In this document: positions 10,901-23,191 of the stretch, one piece after another
How positions within the stretch are numbered: position 1 is the first letter of the stretch
How the letters are laid out: each line of letters begins with the position of its first letter
Origin: Anagrus nilaparvatae
Lineage: Eukaryota; Arthropoda; Insecta; Hymenoptera; Mymaridae
Direction: 5' to 3'
Assembly (NCBI GenBank): GCA_022575985.1
Contig: JAKSXM010000014.1
Location: forward strand, 23,994,001-24,058,000
Length of the DNA stretch: 64,000 nucleotides
Notes under the pieces: model-generated
Told to the model about the DNA's origin: nothing
What the model saw: only the letters and a program-made list of their open reading frames with translations
The model's database searches: none
Translations under genes and position numbers: made by a program

Positions 10901-13091
10901 AACTACTTGGTTTTAATTTGGAGCCCCAAATATGTACATTAAACTCTCCTTATTAGTATAAATCATTATTCTACATATTCAAATTATAAAAATCTTTGAG
11001 TAGAAAAATAATTACATATAAATTATAAACGCAATGAATTAAAAAAAAGCTTATATATATATAAAAAGAAAAGTAAAATAAATTTATACATATTATATGA
11101 GAAAAAGATAGAAATATGTAAGTAAAATCCATTGGGACTGATTTTTATTCAAACAAATGCCGACGATTGAATCCTGGCAAGTTATAAGATGGATCGGTTT
11201 CTTTGAATCGCAGATTACCCGACTTCTTTAACTTCATAATATTATATTCTCTTTTTTTATATATATTCTTCATGTATGTATAAAAAAAATAAAGGATGAA
11301 ATTGTTTCCCGTTTTCTGTTATATATATTTTTAACCAAACGCTTTTGTGACGAAGATCAACAATTTGCCACATGCCTTTTTATATATAAACTTGTATTAT
11401 CTTTAATCAAATGTTTAATCAATTATTATTTACAATATATTTATAAATATTTCTAAATTCATGTAAATATAATTTTTTGGTGTAATTAAAAAGTAATCAA
11501 TCATAAATTTTTTTAATGCAAATTTTTTATCGAATTTTATACACTTTTTTTTTTATTTTATAAATTCGATGAAAAGTTTATAGGGTGAATACACAAATCT
11601 TTTTTTTAGAAGGAAAAATTCAAATATTATAAGTAAAAAAAGCAAAGAAATGAACTGTGAACCGAGATACTTGGATTATAAAAGAGTGAAGTTATATAAC
11701 CATTAAGGATATAAGGGTCGCGAAATATACAAAAAAAGCCCCTCATAAAAAATGGGATAAAAAAAACTAAAAAATTTCTTTTTTATAGTTTGTATTCTAT
11801 TTATATCCCAAAAAAAAATCTTTAAATTAAGTGAACTGGCTTATGACACTCATGTATTCAATATATTTCATTCGTGTATGACTATTTTTTTTTTAACATA
11901 AATTTAAAAAATGGTACAGGTTTGTTACATTGAGCATAAAAAAAACTTTTTTTTACATACTCATGGTTTTATGATATTTCTGGTAAAATATGCGTGACGA
12001 ATTTAACCTATTTTATATTGAAATTGATAAAAAAGAGGGTAAAAATAATTCAATTTTTGGTGCTTTTTTTATATTACTATGTATAACACGATTGGCTGAT
12101 TTAAATATTGATAAACTTACTTTTAAGTAATTAACTTTTTTTGATGGGTAAATACATTCTTTTTTTTGTAAATTTTAATTATATACACCCAATGCTATAC
12201 TGTTCTTGCCCCTTGCCTTTCTCCTATAAAGTACCCCCTTGGCCATTGTTCAATTATAAGCAATTTTTTTTCTTGACGATTGCCCCACTAAAGATTGCGC
12301 ACTGTAGGTCAAAAAATTTAAAATAAGATTAGGGGGTACGGTAATAACTATAAAACTTATTTACCCCTACTATGGTGCACTCTAACCTGCTCCTTTGCTA
12401 AGGGGGTTAAGGAGGGTTTAGCCCTACCAGGGGAATTTGGGGCAAATTTCCTGCAATAAAAAAGGCAAAAATTATTTTCATTAATATACTCACACCTACT
12501 CCTAAAAGAAGTCAGGTCTTGCGGATTTTTAATCCTAGAAACGGTTTTAATATCCCAGAGAGACAATTTTCCAGGGAAATTGTGCAAGAGAGTAATTGTC
12601 CTGGGGCAAAGGGTCAGTTGGACGAGGAGATCACCAGAAGGGAACATAGCCATTAATCAACCATTTTCATGTATTTTATGAAACTGCAAAATTTAAATTC
12701 TCTCCATCTAATCTATATAATAGATTCGTTCTCGCCTCGTTCTCGCCTCACCTAGCCTCGTATTAAACTATGTTGCCTCGGTACCTCGTAACAGGTCTAA
12801 ATAGATTATCTATTTTATTAGTTTTTCAACCTTTAGGGGAAAAGATAAGTTTTTAGGCCTAAAAAATGTTCAGATTCAAAATTCATTAAAAATTAAATCT
12901 GCAAGATAAGTTTTTTTTCACCCTTGTACTAATGGCCAACTAATGAACTAAAATACCTTTAAATTCAGAATTATAATCTGAATAAAATATAATTTTTAGG
13001 CTACAATGTCAAGTTGTTCTTCTTAAATGTAGCTTGAATTGCTTGAACCTGACAGTATATTTTCAAAATAATTCTACCTCTTATTATACTA
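7958..13091. other. Gene-poor AT-rich region
   Basis: No exon with family resemblance found. A 22-base perfect inverted repeat (CTAGTGG ... CCACTAG) lies at about 10827-10849. The patch at 12155-12800 is listed separately. Short ORFs here have no conserved motifs or plausible codon pattern. Confidence 0.5.
12155..12800. other. GC-richer patch of unknown origin
   Basis: This block is clearly richer in G+C than its surroundings. It includes CCCC/GGGG-containing stretches (12205-12440) and, at 12730-12790, a cluster of GCCTCG/CGCCTC repeats. A 98-codon minus-strand frame (12357-12653) crosses it but matches no family I know. A decayed transposon or foreign insertion is possible. Confidence 0.35.
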
Positions 13092-13518
13092 CACTGTAAA
13101 AATTAACTTTCTTATATTAACAAAAAAATTAGAACATTTTCGAAAAATTAGTAAATTTTCAAAAAAATTTGTAAATATTTGAAAAAAAATCGTATAATTA
13201 CTAAATTTAGTATATTAACAAAAAAATCGTGTATTCTCGATTTTTTTTTGTGAATTCGCAAGAAAAATTGATAATTTACCATTTTTTTTTCGAAAATTTA
13301 CAAAAAATAGTTGTAAATTTCCGAAAAATAGTTGTGAATTTACAACTTTTTTCGTAAAATCACAAAAAAAATCGAGAATTCTCGAATTTTTCGATAATAT
13401 ACTAAAAGTAAATTTACGATTTTTATCGAATATTTACAAAATTTTTTGAAAATTCACTAATTTTTCGAGAAAATTCTATTTTTTTTTTGTAAATCTAAGA
13501 AAGTTATTTTTTACAGTG
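13092..13518. mobile_element. MITE, CACTG family, copy 2
   Basis: It starts CACTGTAAAAATTAACTTTC and ends AAAGTTATTTTTTACAGTG. TA on both sides is an intact two-base target duplication. It is a full-length palindromic relative of the elements at 1214, 15183 and 22730. Confidence 0.9.
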
Positions 13519-15182
13519 TAGTCTAAGTAGACTGATTAATATTTTTATACTTAGTCCCAAGCCTTACAAATGAAGCTCATATCAGACCTCTTGAGAATAC
13601 TTGCTTTACTTTTATTTTGCTATAATAATTTTTTTCTTTGCAAAGTTTTATTTATAAATTTTTATGTAGGATATAAAATAAATATATGTATGATTAAAAT
13701 GTTATATCATATAAGAAACTTTCAGAACTTTTATGATCAAAGTAAAGCATCGTTGACAGATTTTGAATTACATAAATGTATTTATACAAATAACTAGTAA
13801 TCAAAATGAAAAAAATTCACCCCTCAAAATAAAGTAAGTTATTTTAATTAAAAACTGAGATTATTAAAAATATTTTCAGATAAATTATTTGGTTTAAGGA
13901 AATTTTTTTATTTGGTTTAAGAAGATTATAATTCTTGGGAGTCCTATTACCCAGAGTGGAGAAATCTTGCCATTATATTACAAGAATCTCAGCTTTCAAA
14001 AAGAGCTTTTATATTTAATTTTCTTTTGAATTTACAATGCAAAAAATAACATCCCTGCACAAAAGCTCTTATTTTTTTTAAATACAATAAATTCATAAGT
14101 ACAACTCTTTTTTTAAAAACTTTTATCTTAATTTTCCTAAAGTCTCATGTGACTCTAAAAATATTTTATGAGCCATAACGTTGACCAACGACCCTTCTAA
14201 ATTATACATACAAGTTTTTTCTTCTTACTTTATACTTCAAGTGATAGTTTTATACATAAAAATTTTTCTTCCCTATTCTGTACTTTATAATACAACACCC
14301 ACACGTCTGGCTGATTACGCGTCATACTCGCCTTCGAATTTTTATTTACAAAATATATAAGGGTATATAATATCCAAGAAATTGGAAAGTATATTATGGT
14401 CCTTTTATGTATATGAAATTCTATATAGTTTTAGGTTGCATAAATCATCAAAGAATTCTTAAATTTATTACTTTTATCCAACAGTTTTTCTCTATTTTAT
14501 GTATACACTATATTTGATATTAAATTATAAAATTTTCTATTATATTTTTCTTGATACACATAATATACAAGAGTGTAGTGTATAAAGTAAGTAATGGCTA
14601 AAACTTTTTTATTCGTGATAAAATTTTTGAAAAAACATTTTTTTTTTCTTAAGAAATAGATAGAGGGAATTCAAGTTTTTTCTTAGGAATAAAAAAAATG
14701 TTTTGGATTAAAATAAATTTAACTAATTTACGTGAAACAGGTTGGTCATAGGGTATAGATTTAACAGTGAATGACCGGTTAAAATCTGGTAAATGAGTAT
14801 TCGTTTTCCATAAGAAATATGTGGTATTGTTTACTAGTCCAAAATTTCAATAATTAAAGATTTATTTTTATTTATTTATTTATTGCAATTAACAGCCTCA
14901 ATAGACCAATACATAAAATAAAAATTCATAAAAAATTTTATAAAAATAAAAGATAAATTTGTTTAAATAATTAATTCATTGAATTATTTTGACTAGATAA
15001 GTTTTTTTTAAGTAAATTATTTCCAATTACAATAGTTACAAGATAAATTTGCAATATTAGTTTATTTTATATAAATTAATTAATAATATTTTAAGTAATG
15101 TGATTTAATTTTACATTTGAAAGTTAAGGGATTAGTAATTGATTGGAAATTGGGGGGAATAGTGTTCCAAAGTCTTTAACAA
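13519..15182. other. AT-rich spacer
   Basis: No recognisable gene. A 75-codon frame at 13570-13797 begins with a hydrophobic stretch but has no further support, so I do not call it. Confidence 0.45.
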
Positions 15183-15591
15183 CACTGTAAAAAGTAACTT
15201 TCTTATATTAACAAAAAAATTAGTAAATTTTCGAAAAAATTTGTACATATTCGAAAAAAATCGTAAATTTACTAAATTTAGTATATTAACAAATAATTCG
15301 AGTATTCTCGATTTTTTTTTTGTGGATTCGCAAGAAAAATTGATAATTTACAATTTTTTTTCGAAAATTTTCAAAAAATAGTTGTAAATTTCCGAAAAAT
15401 AGTTGTGAATTTACAACTTTTTTCGTAAATTCACGAAAAGAAATCGAAAATTCTCGAATTTTTCGAGTATATACTAAATTTAGGAATTTTACGATTTTTA
15501 TCGAATATTTACAAAATTTTTTGAAAATTTACTAATTTTTCGAAAAAATTCTATTTTTTTTGTAAATCTAAGAAAGTTACTTTTTACAGTG
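15183..15591. mobile_element. MITE, CACTG family, copy 3
   Basis: The terminal repeats are the same as in the other copies (CACTGTAAAAAGTAACTTTC and its reverse complement). The flanking dinucleotides are AA on both sides instead of TA. Confidence 0.85.
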
Positions 15592-17003
15592 AACGATTTA
15601 GCAAAGAGAAATAGAGAAAGATAATAGGTATGAATTTTTTTTTTGATTTACAAATTATTTATGAAAATTAAACTTAAGATTAAACTTAATTAACTTAAGA
15701 GCTTTTGAAACTAATGCCTTAAAACGGAAAACAAGACAAGTTTAAACTTCTTTGAGATTAAAATTCAAATAATTTAGCATTCTGATAAAAATATTCAAAT
15801 AAAATTCAATACTAGATCAATTGTACCAGTTTTTAGCTAATATTTATCAAAATTGAAAATATCATTTTTTTAAATATTTACAAATAGATTCCAATAATTT
15901 TTGTGTAAATCCAAAATAAATAAGCTCCTTCTCAAATTGAATAAAAATCATTTTATTAGCAAAAAGATTTATTTACTATAATCTTTTTCATTATTAAGTA
16001 TTAAATAAAAAAATATTTTATAAATAGAATAAACTGTATATATAAAAAATTTTATTTTTTTCAAAATAATATTGATTTATAAAATATTATATATATTTTT
16101 TATACATATATACAAGAAATATTCCCAAAGGATCCACATTATTTTTTTATATTCGTCTTATACAGATAAAAAAAAAAATTGAACATACAATTATTGGAAA
16201 TTGTAAGCAGTATATAAGAAATAAGAAAATTCACTGTGATAGAATGTCTAAATTTTCAAAAGGATTTTTCAAACTGAATAAGTCTTATAATACTTTACTG
16301 AATAATAAAAAAAAAGAAAATGCTTTTTAGATATATATAGAAAAAATTTCTTTTTTTTCTTTTCGCGGTGTCAATATATTTTTTTTTTACACGTCCATCG
16401 ATTTCAACCCACTTTAACATGCAGGCACTTTCAATCCACTTTTTGATAAGTAGTATATGTGTAAGGGTCGAATATAAAAAGTATTTGAGGGAAATATGTA
16501 CAAGGTATATGGAAAAAAAATACAAATTCTTAGGAAAAAAGAGATCCAAATAAAATATAAAAGACGATTACAAAAAAAAAATGGTTTTACATTTAGAAAA
16601 AGAAATAAAGAGGGAAATATTGTAAGATCTATGTATATAGTTTTAAGGATATTTTTTATTCATGTGACGTGTTTGAGGGCGTGGAAAAACATATTCTTTC
16701 GATTATATGACTTAAAAAAAATAAATAAAAAAAAAGTCCTGATAAAGTAAAAAAGTTTTTTTTTATGCGTCCGATTTTTCATTTAAAATTTATCTAAATA
16801 TTTCTTTTTGTTGGATTATCAAGGAATAGTAAGGTAAGTTGTCAACATGGATTAGTTTATAAGTTTGGGAAATTCATTTGATTTTTTTACCATTACTAAC
16901 AAAAAAATGGTAACTTGTCGTTTTGGATTCCATAAATCCTCAAAGAGAAATCCATGAAATCGCTCCTATAATTAATTATTTCTACTCTACTATAGAACCT
17001 ATA
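15592..17003. other. AT-rich spacer
   Basis: No gene recognised. Overlapping short frames at 16295-16750 are on both strands, lysine- and phenylalanine-rich, and typical of chance ORFs in A/T runs. Confidence 0.5.
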
Positions 17004-17572
17004 CACAGAAAGAGGTTTGAACCGCTCAAGTCTATTACTACCGTAATACAATATTTCTATTAATACCGTCTATTACCGAATATTACTCTTACCATAAGAA
17101 CTGAAAATGTTTATGCTAGAACCAAGATTCACGGTTCTAAATAACTAGTTAAAAACCTTCTCTTAAAAAATTATTATTTTTTTCAAAGTCAAAATTAGTT
17201 AAAAGAATATTTTTTATATTTCTTTTATGAATCGCGTACATTAAATTAAAAAACATATTTGCAACTAATTTTGATTTTGAAAAAAATAATAATTTTTTAA
17301 GAGAAGGTTTTTAACTAGTATTTAGGACCGTGAATCTCGGTTTTAGGCATAAACATTTTCCGTTCTTATGGTAAGGGTGATTCTACAGACCTCCGTAAAC
17401 GCAAACCGCAGCCGCAACGCAATGCGCACAACACAATACGCATGTGCACAACACGATTTTGGTTTGTGCGCATTGCGTTGCGGCTGCGGTTTTGCCTTTA
17501 CGGGGGTCTGTGGAATCACCCTAAGAGTAATATTCGGTTCCTACTATATTGCGGTTCAAACCTCTTTGTGTG
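17004..17572. mobile_element. Palindromic MITE carrying a second MITE
   Basis: The ends CACAGAAAGAGGTTTGAACC and GGTTCAAACCTCTTTGTGTG are inverted repeats flanked by TA. The arms continue inward: CTCTTACCATAAGAAC pairs with GTTCTTATGGTAAG, and AGTTAAAAACCTTCTC pairs with GAGAAGGTTTTTAACT. The loop is centred near 17225. The right arm is interrupted at 17376-17521 by another element. Confidence 0.88.
17376..17521. mobile_element. GC-rich MITE nested inside the larger MITE
   Basis: This is a 146-base palindromic element with GGGTGATTC ... GAATCACCC ends. It is much richer in G+C than its host (AAACCGCAGCCGCAACG arm). It is flanked by direct TAAG copies at 17372-17375 and 17522-17525. Removing it with one TAAG restores the outer element's arm (GGTAAGAGTAAT), which directly confirms the insertion point. 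Overlapping 83-89-codon frames through it are by-products of its composition. Confidence 0.92.
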
Positions 17573-17800
17573 TAGTAAAAATACGCTACATGAAATCGAC
17601 CCTTTATTTTTCAAATTGAAATTTGAGGGAACCCAAAGACGTGAGATGAGATACAAAATTGTTAATTCGACATTAGTAAATAATAGGCATTTTAATCATT
17701 GTATTAACTAGAATATCAGTGTGAAACATCATATATTATGTTTTTTTTATTTATCAAAATCAATTTTAGATGTTTTTGATTCATTATATACTCTGGCAAG

Positions 17801-17957
17801 CACAATTCGCTTGCGAGAATATATTATACACCAAAAATCAATAAATAGCTACATATGTATAATATTACATTCAAAGCAAAAAATTCATGTTCGATTTCAT
17901 GGTTCTAGATGTACGAAATATATAAAAGTAATAATATTTTCTCGCAAGCAAAATGTG
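17801..17957. mobile_element. Short MITE, CACA-GCTTGCGAGAA ends
   Basis: The left end CACAATTCGCTTGCGAGAAT is inverted at the right end (TTCTCGCAAGCAAAATGTG), matching over about 27 bases with few mismatches. The element is 157 bases and non-coding. A 104-codon frame crosses the region and shows no family resemblance. Confidence 0.7.
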
Positions 17958-19285
17958 TTTTTAAGAGTATATAAGAAGTCTAAGCTAATTAATAATGTGC
18001 TATATTTTACTGTTTTAAACATAATAAAAATTTAAAAATAATTAACAATAAAATAAAATTTTCTTTTATAAAAATAAAATAGGAATAAATCTAACCATTA
18101 GAGTGATTGTTGAAAAATATAAGAAATAAATGAAAGAAAAGAAAGAATTTTCAAATGAAAGTTTAGCGAACACTTGAGAAAATCCCCAAGAGATATTAAA
18201 GAAACAGTCCTTCCAAATATTTAATCTCAGTTTCCAATTTTGTCTTGAGGAATTTAAGTGTATTTTGTTAGATGTATTTGTTATAAAATAAATAAATATA
18301 AAAATCACTCACAAGATAAAACCGAATCTCAAAAAAAATATTATCGTTACATAAATAAACTATAAAGTAATTTTTTTAAAAAAATTGATATTTTTCTTTA
18401 TTATAAAATCCACAAAAAAACATATAATTTTCTTATTAAAGCTTTTATACAAAAGCTCGCTCTTTCATATATATTATTAAAAAAAATTATATATATGTTT
18501 TAATCTAAAAATGATCAGATGTGATATATTACTTATTGTTTTCTTTAGACTACTTTTTTTTTTAAATAGAAGAAAATTTGCGATGTAGAAACAGTGTTGT
18601 AATAAGAAATAATACTAAAACGAAATGAAAGCTTGCATGAAATTCATTAATCAAAGAATTACTACATATATATATACCTATATAGGAAAACTGCTAAAAG
18701 TAGTTTTTCATTGCTTTATAAGATTATATTATATATATACGAATATAATAAATAATGTGAGATAGGAAAATTTTTTATATCCTTATTTATTATAAAAAGA
18801 AAAGAACAAATACAATTAATATCGTACCGTGCTTTTTATTAAAATATTTTTCTGCTCAGTGGCCAGAAAGCACAAACGGCGCTTTTCCATAAATAAAGAA
18901 TGCCCCAAAGTTCACCATCGTTGTGTGATTCGTTACGTGTGTTTTGGGCTGTATTTTAATTTTCTGGATAATAGCCGTAAATATACTATTATTTCACGTG
19001 TGTGTGAGCAAGTCTTTGGCTACTAGTTTTCTACAAAGATATAATATAAAATTGTCCATTTTCTGATCAGTGGCCAAAAACTATGAATCACTCGATAACC
19101 GCATGGCTGATAAGGATTTAGGGCTCCTCTGATCTGATCCATTCTTAAATTCAACTCTACTTGACACCAAGTCAGGGCCAACCTGGTGAGTGAAACACAG
19201 AAACCAGGTTGATGAGTCATGAAATTCTGTTAAAGTAGGAGTCAAATATAACCCTTATGCTTATTTTTTCGAAAAGAAGAATGAC
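17958..19285. other. AT-rich spacer with a GC-richer patch at 19040-19230
   Basis: No gene recognised. The patch at 19040-19230 contains an AACCTGGT ... ACCAGGTT inverted repeat (about 19178-19210). Confidence 0.4.
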
Positions 19286-19366
19286 AGAACCGAGAATTTA
19301 TTTAATATAATAATATTTTTTGATGTGTGAGTACATACGTAAACGTAGCACCCAAATTCTCGGTTC
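19286..19366. mobile_element. Short inverted-repeat element, AGAACCGAGAATTT ends
   Basis: AGAACCGAGAATTT pairs perfectly with AAATTCTCGGTTCT across an 81-base AT-rich interval. It may be a short MITE or the core of a decayed one. Confidence 0.5.
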
Positions 19367-19388
19367 TTTTCAGTTATAAGAGTAAATC

Positions 19389-19534
19389 CCTTTCTACATC
19401 AGATTAAAAGTCAATATTAAATCTGGTTATCTTTAGTTGGGAGTTATTCACGATTAATCATCAAAAATCCTCAACTATACTATATAAATTTTAAAAATTA
19501 CTATAATATCGACTTTTAATCTGATGTAGAAAGG
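19389..19534. mobile_element. MITE, CCTTTCTACATC ends
   Basis: Perfect 24-base terminal inverted repeats (CCTTTCTACATCAGATTA... and its complement) bound 146 non-coding bases. No clear target duplication is visible. Confidence 0.8.
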
Positions 19535-19573
19535 TTTTAAAGTAGTTGGGTTTTAAAGTATACTTTTAGTAGT

Positions 19574-19761
19574 AAAGTTGGGTCGGGCACCCTAAATTTC
19601 GGTCTTTTTTGTCAAATTTTTGCAGGTCAGATTTGTGAGGCCCAAAACATCCCGGAAACGGTCTGCACTTGCATTTTTGAATCGAAAACTTCTATGGATA
19701 CCTAAAATTTGAACCAACAAAAAGCAAAAATCCCGAAATTTCGGGTACCCGACCCAACTTT
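19574..19761. mobile_element. MITE, AAAGTTGGGTCGGG ends
   Basis: AAAGTTGGGTCGGGCACCC at the left is inverted at the right (GGGTACCCGACCCAACTTT), continuing into AAATTTCGG/CCGAAATTT. It is 188 bases and GC-richer than its surroundings. The 18 bases ending here (ATACTTTTAGTAGTAAAG) recur at 19943-19961. Confidence 0.75.
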
Positions 19762-20137
19762 CGGATAACCGTACACCCTTAGTCTAAAGGTTATATCGGT
19801 GCCCATACTACAATAGCATTTTACAGTTCATGCTAAAATTTTCAAACCAACTTTAAAATCCAACATAATAATAATTATAGTTTGGTATTTAGCATACTTG
19901 TAAATAAATACTGGACAATTATATCAATAAAATCAACCAAAGATACTTTTAGTAGTAAAGATACGTTTACCGATGGAACGATTCTCTTATATTTCTATCC
20001 CTGCTTGTTCAATTACTTTGCTAAAAAGGTAAGTATTTATATGATATGATCTCTATTAATAATCAGAAAATTCGTTAATAATATTGCTTGATTTGTTTGA
20101 ATAAAAAAATATATGGGATCTCATCCTCATATATATC

Positions 20138-20460
20138 TTACGCCCGAAACGAGGTAACGGCCGGTTCCGCGGAATCGGACAGTAAACCGGCCGGTTCCAC
20201 GGAATGGGACATCAAACCGGCCGGTTCCGCGGAACGGGGCATCAAATTAAATAAATTAATACATTGAAAATAAGAAACATTTCCAAGAAAAAAAATTTTT
20301 GTTTAATTTCTTTTACATTTAAAATACATTTTTAAATGATACTGATTAATTATAAGATAAAAAATTTGTTTGACTTAGCAAATTTTATTCATAATTTCAT
20401 CAAACCGGCTGATGACTGCCCCGTTCCGCGGAACCGGCCGTTACCTCGTTTCGGGCGTAA
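20138..20460. mobile_element. GC-rich MITE with internal tandem repeats
   Basis: The ends TTACGCCCGAAACGAGGTAA and TTACCTCGTTTCGGGCGTAA are perfect inverted repeats. Just inside the left end, about three copies of a roughly 39-base unit (ACCGGCCGGTTCCGCGGAA core) are arranged head to tail. One copy in opposite orientation lies at the right end. Its GC content is sharply higher than the flanks, and the centre (20245-20400) is AT-rich. Confidence 0.88.
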
Positions 20461-21669
20461 CATATATAATGACAAGGATAAATTTTAAGCAAATTATTGA
20501 ACAATACGAATAGTCAATATATTCAAAATATGTACGCATAATTATATATAATATGAAATTATGTAATGAACAATTACTTAAATGTAAATGTTTGTAAATT
20601 ATAGCTTCAGTAATATTTTTCACATAAACTAATCAATTAAATTAAATAAAAAATATTTAAACATGTAATAATTAATTAAGCCTCAAAAAAATATATAATT
20701 ACAACATAAACCTGTAACTGTACGATACAACAATAAACTTTCATGTACAGAAAATTTTGTACTTTTTTTTTTGACATTTAATTTTTTTTTTTCGTCTTTT
20801 TTGTTCTCTTATCTATTCTTATATACTTTTTTTTATTGTTACAACAATTCACAGTAGAAAAATTCGGAACAAGTTTCATTAATAGACTATATATATAGTA
20901 TCAGAAAATCCACTTTGATTTTTGTTACTTAAGACTATATATATTTTTTTTTTATCCAAAAAAGAACTTAAGAAAAATAAAATAATAATAATTTCTATAC
21001 ATGCCTTGATATCTTTATAATAAGAAGAAAAAAAAAATAGAAGCAAATCTAGTAAACGTTTATCCCCTTTATCTGTCCGTTAGAATTTTGATATCTGTAT
21101 AATATTTGATATCAATAACATTGCTTATAAGAAATCATCAAAATTGTAACTGACAGTCCCAGCAGTTGAAACCAAAATCAAACAAATATCTTAACTATAA
21201 TAATAATGTAGACGTAAATAAAAAAATCTGCAAATGAAAAAAATGAAAAAAAAAATTATATATTTTTCGATAACATCAAAATTCAATTTATGATAAAGAA
21301 ATTCATAAATACAAGAAAATTTTTTAATTGATTTTATCTTTTTTACTATTTTAATTTTATGTTTTTATGTAATATTTATTATTTTTTGTTTGCAATAATT
21401 AGTGTGAAACTGATTGATTATGACATACAGAAGAGAATTTTAATTCTGTATAAATTAAATTTGAATCGAAAATACATTTTTATTGTAATAAAATATAATT
21501 AATTCACTTAGATAATGTGTACTTTAAAAAAAACGGTATTTGTTAAAATTATAATGCAGTTGGGATAAATACAAAATATACTATGATGATTATTCATTTT
21601 ATACTATAACAAAGTTCTTATTGTTAAATCATATTCTTTTTTATTGATTAATATCTTTTTGTTGAATGG
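20461..21669. other. AT-rich spacer
   Basis: No gene or element recognised. Confidence 0.5.
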
Positions 21670-22717
21670 AAAGGCTACTTCCGGATAAGTACAGTGATTT
21701 GGCTCCCGGAATCAAAAAACTCACTAATTCCCGTTGAAGTTAGACCTCTAGGCCAAGATAGGCCCCCAAAAGCAAAAAAAAAACATTTTTTGTGTGGATT
21801 TTTTAGATTTTATTTAATTTCTCCGACCAACAGATAATATTCTGCTCAGAGGCTGCAAAACTTAACATTTCACCACTTTTCAAGAAATTTTTTTTTTGGT
21901 TCTTTAGGGCCTCCTTAAGACCCCGAAATATAATTTTGAATTTTTCAAAAATCAGTTTTTTGAACATAAAAAAAAATATACCATTCTTAATTTTTTTTTA
22001 TAGTCCTGGTAGGTTGAAAAACTATATTTTTTAACTTTTTAGAAAATTTTCTGGAGGGGGAACTACTTTCTGAGACCCTAAATTTCAAAATCTTTAAAAG
22101 CCGTTTATCCGCGCTTTTTTAACTGCTAAGAAATTTCTATTTTAAACAGTATCGTTGTGCTAAAAATGCATAAACATATATAGTTATTAAACTGATTTAA
22201 CCAATAGCCACCATTTTGCAGTTCCAATCATGCTATCTGTCGCTGTCGTTTACCCGCGCTTTATGTATTAAGAAAGAAAAAATAAGCATAAAGCGCGGAT
22301 AAACGGCGGTAGAAGATTTTGAATTTTAGGGTCTTAGAAAATGGCTTCCCCTCCAGGAAAATTTCTAAAAAGTTAAAAAATATGGTTTTTCAACCTACCA
22401 GGACTATAAAATAAAATTTAAAAATGGTATATTTTTTTTTATGTTCAAAATACCGATTTTCAAAAAATTCAAAATTATATTTCGGGGTCTTAAGGAAGCC
22501 CTAAAAGCTCAAAAAAAATTTTTTTTGAAAATGGTGAAACGTTAAGTTTTCCAGCATATGAGCAGAGTATTATCTGTTTACAGGTCGGAGAAATTAAATA
22601 AAATCTAAAAAACCCCTAAAAATCGGTTTGTTTTAGATTTTCGGGGGCCTGTCGTGGCCTAGAAGTCTAATTAGGGTTGGTTCCGGGAACAAAATCATTG
22701 TCGCGGAAGTAGCCTTT
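21670..22717. mobile_element. Foldback element, about 1.05 kb
   Basis: It begins AAAGGCTACTTCCG and ends with the reverse complement CGGAAGTAGCCTTT. The arms are about 430 bases and imperfect. Matching landmarks include CTACCAGGACTATA against TATAGTCCTGGTAG, and CGCGGATAAACGGC against GCCGTTTATCCGCG. The loop is centred near 22195. It has no ORF. A CACTG MITE starts 12 bases to the right. Confidence 0.88.
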
Positions 22718-22729
22718 CTTCCAATATTA

Positions 22730-23191
22730 CACTGTAAAAAGTAACTTTCTTATATTAACAAAAAAATTAACATTTTCGAAAAATTAGTAAATTTTCGAAA
22801 AAATTTGTAAATATTCGATAAAAATCGTAAATTTACTAAATTTAGTATATTCTCCAAAAATTTGAGAATTCTCGATTTTTTTTTTTTTTGTAAATTCGCA
22901 AGAAAAATTGATAATTTACAATTTTTTTTCGAAAATTTTCAAAAAATAGTTGTAAATTTACGAAAAATAGTTGTGAATTTACAACTTAAAAACGAAAAAT
23001 AGTTGTGAATTTACAACTTTTTTCGTAAATTCACAAAAAAAAATCGAGAATTCTCAAATTTTTGGAGAATATACTAAATTTAGTAAATTTACGATTTTTA
23101 TCGAATATTTACAAAATTTTTTGAAAATTTACAAATTTTTCGAAAAAATTCTATTTTTTTTGTAAATCTAAGAAAGTTACTTTTTACAGTG
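22730..23191. mobile_element. MITE, CACTG family, copy 4
   Basis: Terminal repeats are the same as the other copies, with TA on both sides. It is the longest copy, with an internal local duplication around 22965-23020 (the CGAAAAATAGTTGTGAATTT unit occurs twice). Confidence 0.9.

Noticed and set aside
12357..12653. 98-codon minus-strand ORF
   Set aside because: No recognisable domain, no neighbouring exons, and it lies in a compositional island that may be a decayed repeat.
17368..17711. Overlapping ORFs of 83 and 89 codons
   Set aside because: They run through the nested GC-rich MITE and owe their length to its composition.
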